This document shows positions 1-5,544 of a DNA stretch of 6,205 nt, in pieces; the first letter of the stretch is position 1, and each line of letters opens with the position of its first letter. Source of the DNA: Candidatus Gastranaerophilales bacterium (GTDB lineage Bacteria; Cyanobacteriota; Vampirovibrionia; Gastranaerophilales; Gastranaerophilaceae); assembly GCA_021199975.1 (NCBI GenBank), contig JAJQHF010000025.1, forward strand, positions 6,464 to 12,668. Reading direction: 5' to 3'. The notes beneath the pieces were generated by a model that was not told the origin of the DNA, did not search any database, and worked only from the letters and a program-made list of their open reading frames with translations. The translations under genes and the position numbers were made by a program.

Positions 1-17
1 AAATTTACCGGAAAAAT

Positions 18-1613
18 ATGAGCAGTATAACCGATTCTAAAAAAATAAAAAAAGAGATAGATAAATTTCAAAAGTCAGGAAATATTCAAAAGGCTATTGA
101 AACATGTTTAGGCGCCATTTCACAGAATGAAAATGACGCAGAACTCCATATAAAGCTCGGTGATTTATATATGGAAAAACATCTTGATATCCGCCAAATT
201 CAGCAGTATGCAGATGAAGCAATAACGGAATATCAAAGAGCATTAGAATCATGTGTCGATTCCGCTGAAATATATTATAAAATAGCAATGGCATTTTATT
301 ATAAAAGAGAACTTGAAAAAGCGGTAAATTATTTTAAACTTGCCTTGGAACATAACACAAAATTATCCGAAGCCCATTTTATGATTGCCGAAATATCTAT
401 GAAAAAAGGAGATTTCACAGAAGCAAAAGAATCAGCAAAATATGCTGTAGAAATAGCGCCGTTCCGTTCATCAAGAGCGCATTTTTTACTTTATAATATA
501 TTAACTCTGTCAAATAAAAACAAATGGTATCAAAAATACTTTCATCTTTTAGCTGCTTTATTTACTTTGCCTTTTGATAAATATGCGTTAAAAGAAACAT
601 TTAGAAGACTGTCTTATTTACAGTTTGTACCTGTTCTTATTAAAATTTCTTTTATTGTTTGTTTAAAAGGATTTGGTCAGGAAGTTTTGGAAATATACAG
701 AGAAACAATAGACAGAGCTCCCGGATTTGTTGAATTATACATAAATTTAGGAAGAGTCTATTGCGAATTAAAAAGATATGAAGATGCAATATGTGAATAT
801 AAAATGGCAATATGGCTCGACAGCTTAAATTTAAGAGCATACTATTATTTGTGCCAATTATATGAAGAACAAAAAGATTATGAAAATGCAATTGATATAT
901 GTACAAAATTAACCGAGTTACAACCGCATGCCGCTGATTTTCATTGCAGGCTCGCACAGTATTACTACCTAAAAGGAGAAATTGACAAAGCGGTAGAACA
1001 ATATCAAACAGCAGTAACAATAAATCCAAACCCAAAATGGACAAGTGTTGTGGCGCAAACATTAGGTTTTATTTTTCAGGAAAATATAAAAAATTTAGAT
1101 GCTGCAATAAGTTCATATCAAAATGCCTATAATCTCAATCCTAATGATATTGATATTTATTTAAATCTCGGGAATGTTTATTTTGAGAAAGGCTCTTATG
1201 ATAACGCATTGATAGTTTATAAAAAAGCATTGGAAAATTCCCCTCATAATGCAAGGCTGCATTGCAATTTAGGATACTTATACTGGGGCAAAGGCAATGT
1301 TGAAGAAGCTGTAAAAGAATATGAAAAAGCAATAAAATATGATAATACTTATGATATTGCATACAATAATTTAGGAGTTATCTATCTTGATGATTTAGGC
1401 AGAGTAAAAAAAGCCATAGAACTGTTTGAAGCGGCAAGAAAATATAATCCTAATTATGCACTTGCAAATTACAATTTAGCACGCTCAATTGCACTTACGG
1501 GCGATAAGGTTGAAGCTGCTAAATTATATCAAATTGCTCTTGATATTAATACATACACTCAAGAGCTTGACCCTTTGGATATTGAAGACAAAATTCAAGA
1601 CTTGTTTAATTAA
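18..1613 (+). CDS. Tetratricopeptide repeat (TPR) protein
   Basis: The 531-residue product is built almost wholly of TPR helical hairpins, a fold that serves as a scaffold for protein-protein contacts; no catalytic domain is visible. Units with the usual G8/Y11/A20/A27/P32-type pattern lie at about residues 83-115, 117-149, 238-271, 272-305, 306-338, 342-376, 378-410, 412-444, 446-479 and 482-514, with a longer irregular one at about 41-78. Residues 150-236 do not fit the pattern and are hydrophobic in places (around 175-186 and 201-216), so the solenoid seems split into N- and C-terminal blocks. There is no signal peptide, so it is probably cytoplasmic. The ATG at 18 has only a weak GGA upstream, and its frame stays open to the window edge, so the true start could lie further upstream; the polar first residues (MSSITDSKK) favour this ATG. 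It is followed after 14 bases by a thioesterase gene. The TPR call is secure; the partner and role are unknown. Confidence 0.94.
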   Translation: MSSITDSKKIKKEIDKFQKSGNIQKAIETCLGAISQNENDAELHIKLGDLYMEKHLDIRQIQQYADEAITEYQRALESCVDSAEIYYKIAMAFYYKRELEKAVNYFKLALEHNTKLSEAHFMIAEISMKKGDFTEAKESAKYAVEIAPFRSSRAHFLLYNILTLSNKNKWYQKYFHLLAALFTLPFDKYALKETFRRLSYLQFVPVLIKISFIVCLKGFGQEVLEIYRETIDRAPGFVELYINLGRVYCELKRYEDAICEYKMAIWLDSLNLRAYYYLCQLYEEQKDYENAIDICTKLTELQPHAADFHCRLAQYYYLKGEIDKAVEQYQTAVTINPNPKWTSVVAQTLGFIFQENIKNLDAAISSYQNAYNLNPNDIDIYLNLGNVYFEKGSYDNALIVYKKALENSPHNARLHCNLGYLYWGKGNVEEAVKEYEKAIKYDNTYDIAYNNLGVIYLDDLGRVKKAIELFEAARKYNPNYALANYNLARSIALTGDKVEAAKLYQIALDINTYTQELDPLDIEDKIQDLFN

Positions 1614-1614
1614 A

Positions 1615-1620
1615 GGGGGA
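1615..1620 (+). promoter_or_regulatory. Ribosome binding site setting a TTG start
   Basis: The purine run GGGGGA begins two bases after the TAA of the TPR gene and sits seven bases before a TTG codon at 1628. The next in-frame ATG lies far inside the conserved thioesterase domain (Met59), so this site decides the TTG start. The strong site may compensate for the weak start codon. Confidence 0.75.
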
Positions 1621-1627
1621 TTATAAA

Positions 1628-2047
1628 TTGGAATATATTCAAGAAATAAGAGTTTTATACAGTGATACCGATTCATACGGTGTTGTTTGGCATGGTGCAT
1701 ACACAAAATGGTTTGAAGCGGCAAGAGTTGAGATTGTTGAAAAACTCGGTTTAAAACTTGAAACTCTCGAAAGTAATAACATATTATTTCCTGTTGTAGA
1801 AATGAATATTCGATATAAATCCTCAGCAAAAATGAATGAACGAATTGTTATAAAGACAATAATATCAGATGTAAAACCCGTAAGTATTACATTTGAGCAT
1901 AAAGTATATGAAAAAGAAACAAATATATTAAGGGTTATTGCGCATACAACAATTGTCGTCATAAATTCAGAAACAGGCAAAATGTACAGAAAAATACCTG
2001 ATGAGTTATATTCAAAATTTATAACGGGATATAACGAAAATGTTTAA
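1628..2047 (+). CDS. Acyl-CoA thioesterase, YbgC/FadM (4HBT hotdog) family
   Basis: This 139-residue protein has the length and motif of single-domain hotdog thioesterases of the 4-hydroxybenzoyl-CoA thioesterase/YbgC/FadM type, which hydrolyse acyl-CoA thioesters in the cytoplasm as homo-oligomers. The N-terminal active-site signature is clear: YSDTDSYGVVWHGAYTKWFE at residues 11-30, with the expected catalytic Asp15 and the conserved His22 and Tyr25. The rest alternates beta strands typical of the fold (for example around 75-97 and 101-113). Translation starts at TTG (1628), set by a strong GGGGGA site; the preceding TPR gene ends 14 bases before, and the WG-repeat gene starts 15 bases after, so co-transcription is likely. 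In many Gram-negative bacteria YbgC lies with tol-pal genes, but none is seen here, so a Tol-Pal link is not supported. The family is confident; the acyl substrate (short-chain, long-chain or aromatic) cannot be read from the sequence. Confidence 0.92.
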   Translation: MEYIQEIRVLYSDTDSYGVVWHGAYTKWFEAARVEIVEKLGLKLETLESNNILFPVVEMNIRYKSSAKMNERIVIKTIISDVKPVSITFEHKVYEKETNILRVIAHTTIVVINSETGKMYRKIPDELYSKFITGYNENV

Positions 2048-2062
2048 CAGGGTATTTTCATA

Positions 2063-3199
2063 ATGAAAAAAATAATATGGATTTTAGCTATTTTAGTAAT
2101 TTTTATATCTAATCTAGTGTCGCATTCTGCCGCCGGCTCCTCGCCGCCGCTAGAAAGCTCATATAATTTTCCATCTGTAAATGCTAATACAAAAAAGCAG
2201 GGTATCGGAGCTTATATAGATAAAACAGGAAAAATATTGCGTTATGAAGAAAATGAAATTGATACAGATGATTATTACATTCCAAAGTATGACAATAAAA
2301 CTGAATTATACGGATTTGTTAATAAGAAAGATAAATGGGTAATAAAACCGCAATTTGATAATGTTGAGCCTCATGCTGTTTTAAAAAAAGACTCTTTAAT
2401 AAGCGTTTCACAATATAGAAAATGGGGAGTTATTAATAATAAAGGCAAACAAATTATACCTTTTGAATACAATAATTATATAAAATTTTATGAAGGACTG
2501 GCTTCTGCCTGTATTTATGAAAATTGGGGCAATAACAAATGCGGTTATATTGATGAAAAAAATAATTGGATTATTAAGCCGCAGTTTGATTTTGCTTTAA
2601 ATTTCAGCGAGGATTATGCCGTAGTCTTAAAAGACAACAAATGGGGATTTATTGATAAAAACGGTAAAATTGTAATAGAACCTCAATTTCCGAATGTTCT
2701 TTGTCTTTCACAAGACCCGAGAGGGAATTGGTTTCCTTTATGCAAGCAAAACAGTGAATTTAAAGAAGGTCTTGCCCCAATTTATTACGATTTTGATTAT
2801 GAGGTAAAAAGAAAAGGCGCAAAAACAATAAATAATTATACTGCTGTTTTTCCTGAAAACTTTGTAAAAGAACCGAAAAAAACAGTATACGGCTATATAT
2901 CAAACGGTAAATTTACAGTTGTAAATAATCCTGATGATTATAAGGAAAAACATATAATTGAAGGAATAATCATACCAAAATATAAAAACGGTTATACAAA
3001 TAAAAAAGGCGAAATAGTAATAGAATTAGGCAATGTATATTCAATGGGCGGATTTTCCGAAGGCTTGGCACCGGTTTGTAAATATTACGGATATTGCGGC
3101 TACATAGATAAAACAGGGAATTTTGTAATAAAACCTCAATTTATGTTTGCAGATGAATTTAAAAACGGTGAAGCATTCGTCAGAATAAGAAATAAATAA
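2063..3199 (+). CDS. Secreted WG-repeat protein
   Basis: The 378-residue product opens with a classical signal peptide: MKK, a hydrophobic core at residues 4-19, and a likely signal peptidase I site after Ala24 (Ser-Ala-Ala|Gly). The mature part consists of WG repeats (pattern W/Y-G-hydrophobic-I-D/N-x-x-G-x-x-V-I-x-P-x-F). Clear units lie at about residues 83-98, 120-136, 160-175, 193-209 and 345-360; weaker ones at 49-58, 276-287 and 309-322. WG repeats are thought to form beta-rich binding scaffolds and have no known catalysis, so the ligand is unknown. The mature protein has exactly six cysteines (150, 160, 214, 227, 339, 345), in three close pairs, which suggests disulfides after export. 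A poorly matching stretch at 210-275 separates repeat blocks. The ATG at 2063 has AGGG about ten bases upstream and follows the thioesterase stop by 15 bases, so this is probably the last gene of the operon. Family and export are well supported; the job is not. Confidence 0.92.
   Translation: MKKIIWILAILVIFISNLVSHSAAGSSPPLESSYNFPSVNANTKKQGIGAYIDKTGKILRYEENEIDTDDYYIPKYDNKTELYGFVNKKDKWVIKPQFDNVEPHAVLKKDSLISVSQYRKWGVINNKGKQIIPFEYNNYIKFYEGLASACIYENWGNNKCGYIDEKNNWIIKPQFDFALNFSEDYAVVLKDNKWGFIDKNGKIVIEPQFPNVLCLSQDPRGNWFPLCKQNSEFKEGLAPIYYDFDYEVKRKGAKTINNYTAVFPENFVKEPKKTVYGYISNGKFTVVNNPDDYKEKHIIEGIIIPKYKNGYTNKKGEIVIELGNVYSMGGFSEGLAPVCKYYGYCGYIDKTGNFVIKPQFMFADEFKNGEAFVRIRNK
2129..2150 (+). repeat. GC-rich patch with a GCCGCCG direct repeat
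   Basis: GCCGCCG occurs at 2129-2135 and again at 2143-2149, seven bases apart, making about 22 bases that are almost all G or C inside very AT-rich DNA. It encodes Ala-Ala-Gly-Ser-Ser-Pro-Pro of the WG protein, straddling its predicted signal peptidase site, with GCC, GGC, TCC, TCG and CCG codons that are uncommon in neighbouring genes. The reading frame is intact. It may be a small slippage or insertion product in a tolerant linker. Confidence 0.55.
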
Positions 3200-3204
3200 A
3201 TCTA

Positions 3205-3262
3205 ATAAAGTTGAGCATTCTGCCGGTAAGAGAGAAACCTGCCGCAAAATGCTCAGCTTTAT
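3205..3262. terminator. Probable bidirectional terminator hairpin between convergent genes
   Basis: Arms at 3205-3219 and 3248-3262 pair over 15 base pairs, with one G-U wobble in plus-strand RNA (an A-C mismatch in minus-strand RNA). The apical part can add short helices: TGC 3221-3223 with GCA 3244-3246, and GGT 3225-3227 with ACC 3237-3239, the latter closing a nine-base loop. The element fills the gap between the stop of the WG gene (3199) and the stop of ilvD (3265). Read on the minus strand, the stem is followed by a T-rich run (complement of 3191-3204), which fits an intrinsic terminator for ilvD. On the plus strand the T-tract after the stem is weak, but the right arm itself ends in CTTTAT. 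Termination is inferred from position and structure. Confidence 0.7.
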
Positions 3263-3264
3263 AA

Positions 3265-4929
3265 TTATATACTTGTAACAGCACCTTTATCGGAGGAGGA
3301 AACAACGGCTGAATATCTTTTTAAGTATCCTTTTCTTGCTTTAACGGGAAGAGGAGTAAAGTTTTTCTTTCTTTCTTCAATTTCTTTTTCCTCAACTCTT
3401 AAAGTTATTTCACGCTTTGGTATGTTAATGTATATTTCATCACCGTCTTTAATAATCCCGATTATACCGCCTGCGGGAGCCTCAGGAGAAATATGACCTA
3501 TACACAGTCCTCTTGTTCCGCCCGAAAATCTTCCATCCGTAATTAAAGCAACTTGTTTTCCCAATCCTTTACCGACAATTGCGGAAGTAGGAGATAACAT
3601 CTCTCTCATGCCGGGACCGCCTTTAGGACCTTCATATCTTATGACCACTACATCACCCGCTTTTATGTCATCCTGCATTATTGCATTCATTGCATCTTCT
3701 TCGCTGTTAAAAGTCTTTGCCTTGCCTGTAAATTCAAGACATTCCTTTTCTACTCCGGATATTTTAACAACGGCGCCATTCGGAGCAAGATTACCGTGTA
3801 AAACGGCTAACCCCGGATTTGATGTAACAGGGTCTGAAATCGGTCTTATTACTTCATTATCACACCAAATATCACTTGCGGCGATTTCTGACATTTTTAG
3901 CCCCGAAACACCTTTAGTATCCGACATTTCTTTTATATTGCCGTAAATTGTTTTAATTACGGCAGGAATACCGCCTGCATTATCCAAATCCGTCATTGTT
4001 TTGGAAGCTGACGGGTCAAGTTTAATAATTTGAGGAACTTTAAAACTTAATTCTTCAAAATCCTTCAATGTAACATCAACCCCCGCTTCATTAGCAATTG
4101 CAAGCAAATGAAGAATTGAATTTGTAGAACCGCCCAACGCTAAATCAACAATAATGGCATTTCTTATAGACTCTTTTGTAATAATAGAAGAAGGACGAAT
4201 ATCTTTTTCTATAAGTTCATTTATAATAACACCCGAATCAAACGCAATACGCTTAGTTTTAGCACTTACGGCAAGTGAAGCAGCACATCCGGGGAGGCTC
4301 ATTCCCATAACTTCAGTAAGACAAGCCATTGTATTAGCGGTATATAAACCTTGACAAGCACCTGCAGACGGGCATGAAGTTATTTCCATCTCCTTAAATG
4401 TTTTTTCATCTATTTCACCTGTTGAAAATTTACCTACAGCTTCAAATGTACCTTTAATCATAGTTAAAGTATTATTATGACATTTACCGTCAGACATCGG
4501 TCCAACCGTAACAACAATGGAAGGAATATCCAATCTTGCGGCAGCCATAATCATTCCGGGGGTAATTTTATCGCAATTGGTAAGAAGTACAAGCCCGTCC
4601 AATTTATGAGCCATTGCAACAGATTCAACACAATCCGCAATTAAATCTCTTGAAGGAAGCGAATAATTCATGCCGCTATGCCCCATTGCAATACCATCAC
4701 AAACAGCAGGAACACCAAAAATAAAAGCCTGTCCGCCGCCCGAATGAATACCTTTTTCAATTTGGCGTTCAATATCACGCATATTACAGTGTCCGGGAAC
4801 CAAATCCGAAAAGCTGCTTGCAATACCAATAAATCTTTTATTCATTTGTTTTTCGCTTACTCCGGTTGCGTACAACAAAGCTCTGTGCGGAGTTCTTTGA
4901 ATTCCTTGCTTAATTTCATCACTTCTCAT
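3265..4929 (-). CDS. ilvD: Dihydroxy-acid dehydratase
   Basis: This 554-residue cytoplasmic enzyme dehydrates 2,3-dihydroxyisovalerate and 2,3-dihydroxy-3-methylvalerate to the matching 2-keto acids, the common step of valine, leucine, isoleucine and pantothenate-precursor synthesis. Length is normal for the IlvD branch of the IlvD/Edd superfamily. The cluster cysteines of the [2Fe-2S] type are present: Cys48 in PGHCNMRD, Cys119 in NCDKITPG and Cys192 in SCPSAGACQG. Expected Mg2+ ligands are Asp78, Asp120 and Glu443 (GPGMREM), with Lys121 as the lysine that is carbamylated in the family, and Ser469 in DGRFSGGTRG as the likely catalytic base. The ATG at 4929 has AGGGAG seven bases upstream. 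No other ilv or leu gene is adjacent, so it appears to be a stand-alone locus. It converges on the WG-repeat gene across a hairpin. 6-phosphogluconate dehydratase (Edd) is disfavoured by length and motif context. Confidence 0.97.
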   Translation of the reverse strand: MRSDEIKQGIQRTPHRALLYATGVSEKQMNKRFIGIASSFSDLVPGHCNMRDIERQIEKGIHSGGGQAFIFGVPAVCDGIAMGHSGMNYSLPSRDLIADCVESVAMAHKLDGLVLLTNCDKITPGMIMAAARLDIPSIVVTVGPMSDGKCHNNTLTMIKGTFEAVGKFSTGEIDEKTFKEMEITSCPSAGACQGLYTANTMACLTEVMGMSLPGCAASLAVSAKTKRIAFDSGVIINELIEKDIRPSSIITKESIRNAIIVDLALGGSTNSILHLLAIANEAGVDVTLKDFEELSFKVPQIIKLDPSASKTMTDLDNAGGIPAVIKTIYGNIKEMSDTKGVSGLKMSEIAASDIWCDNEVIRPISDPVTSNPGLAVLHGNLAPNGAVVKISGVEKECLEFTGKAKTFNSEEDAMNAIMQDDIKAGDVVVIRYEGPKGGPGMREMLSPTSAIVGKGLGKQVALITDGRFSGGTRGLCIGHISPEAPAGGIIGIIKDGDEIYINIPKREITLRVEEKEIEERKKNFTPLPVKARKGYLKRYSAVVSSSDKGAVTSI

Positions 4930-4935
4930 AAAAAT

Positions 4936-4941
4936 CTCCCT
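4936..4941 (-). promoter_or_regulatory. ilvD ribosome binding site
   Basis: Read on the minus strand, AGGGAG lies six bases before the ATG at 4929-4927. It is a strong site with good spacing and supports this start, which gives the usual IlvD N-terminus. Confidence 0.7.
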
Positions 4942-4960
4942 GTGGTTTTTTCATATAAAT

Positions 4961-4989
4961 ATAATACCAAAGAGATTATTTTAATAAAA
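4961..4989 (-). promoter_or_regulatory. Candidate extended -10 promoter for ilvD
   Basis: On the minus strand TATTAT (complement of 4961-4966) is preceded directly by TGG (complement of 4967-4969), matching an extended -10 element TGnTATAAT with one mismatch. The -35 position, 17 bases further upstream (4984-4989, TTTTAT), is poor, as is common for extended -10 promoters. A start near 4954 would leave a leader of about 25 bases, too short for a T-box or attenuator. AT-rich DNA produces such matches often, so this is only a candidate. Confidence 0.4.
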
Positions 4990-5006
4990 GAAATATATTT
5001 GCTGTT

Positions 5007-5357
5007 TTATTTTAAAATTTCAAATAATTTTTTATTTTTTTGAGCTTGTTTATTTGTCCAATCGTTTGTACAAATTACGGAAGCGGAAACAATTTGTTCA
5101 ATGGGATAACTTTGTATGCAGTTCCATGAGGATTTAATTAAATCTTTCTTATCAATATTCTTTTTTAATTCAAAAGTAAATTTATCCTTTTTTTCCTGTT
5201 CAATATCAAGCTGGTTGACGGTTTTTGTCATTTCCGTAACATAACCGTCAATAAAAGCATCATAAAACATTTTTTTATCTTCTTCCGTATAATCAAAAGC
5301 AAATACAGGATTAAATGTAATAATAAAAGTAAAAAATAAAAGTTTAAAATTTTTCAT
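5007..5357 (-). CDS. Small secreted protein of unknown function with two cysteines
   Basis: I do not recognise a family for this 116-residue product. The N-terminus is a clear signal peptide: MKNFK, a hydrophobic core at residues 6-15, and a likely signal peptidase I site after Ala20 (Val-Phe-Ala|Phe), leaving about 96 mature residues. There is no lipobox cysteine, so it is probably free in the periplasm or outside. The mature part is charged and probably mainly helical (acidic/lysine-rich stretch 44-72). It has exactly two cysteines, Cys80 and Cys96, which could form a disulfide. The ATG at 5357 has AAAGGT on the minus strand (complement of about 5363-5368), well spaced. It lies 187 bases after mutS2 and 77 bases before ilvD on the same strand, so it may be its own transcript or read through from mutS2. 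Signal peptide, ribosome binding site and codon use like its neighbours argue that it is real. Confidence 0.78.
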   Translation of the reverse strand: MKNFKLLFFTFIITFNPVFAFDYTEEDKKMFYDAFIDGYVTEMTKTVNQLDIEQEKKDKFTFELKKNIDKKDLIKSSWNCIQSYPIEQIVSASVICTNDWTNKQAQKNKKLFEILK

Positions 5358-5484
5358 AAAATACCTTTTACAAGATTATTAATAAAATGTAAAGAATATT
5401 TATTCTCCAATCAGGTAAAATCCGCAGATATAATAATTTTCCTAGACAAGTTAAAATATTCTTTTATAAAAAACTTCTCCGCCG

Positions 5485-5500
5485 AAACATCTTCATGTTT
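5485..5500 (-). terminator. Weak hairpin downstream of mutS2
   Basis: AAACAT (5485-5490) and ATGTTT (5495-5500) form a six-base-pair stem with a four-base loop, about 45 bases after the mutS2 stop on the minus strand. A T-rich run follows about 12 bases further on (complement of about 5466-5475), too far for a classical intrinsic terminator, and the stem is AT-rich. The remainder of 5358-5544 is AT-rich with no gene that I can see. Confidence 0.22.
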
Positions 5501-5544
5501 TTGATTGCAGCATACACCCCAAGAAAAATATATTTAATTAAATT

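Noticed and set aside
652..1062. Minus-strand open frame of 136 codons within the TPR gene
   Set aside because: It lies wholly antisense to a clear TPR coding region, has a leucine/histidine/cysteine-rich composition typical of shadow frames, and no ribosome binding site of note.
1639..1980. Minus-strand open frame of 113 codons within the thioesterase gene
   Set aside because: It is the mirror of a conserved hotdog enzyme with its active-site motif on the plus strand; it has no recognisable features of its own.
2122..3225. An 11-base direct repeat, GCATTCTGCCG, at 2122-2132 and 3215-3225, as possible ends of a mobile element
   Set aside because: By rough estimate several 11-base matches are expected by chance in 6 kb of this composition; one copy is in the middle of an intact signal-peptide coding region and no other boundary features are present.
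3608..3946. Plus-strand open frame within ilvD
   Set aside because: Antisense to highly conserved IlvD motifs; Ser/Pro-rich shadow composition.
3265..4929. 6-phosphogluconate dehydratase or sugar-acid dehydratase instead of IlvD
   Set aside because: Length and motif wording match the dihydroxy-acid dehydratase branch; Edd proteins are longer, and no sugar-acid catabolic gene is adjacent.
4678..5043. Plus-strand open frame running from ilvD into the neighbouring gap
   Set aside because: Mostly antisense to the conserved IlvD N-terminus; its tail reads AT-rich promoter DNA and the end of the small secreted gene.
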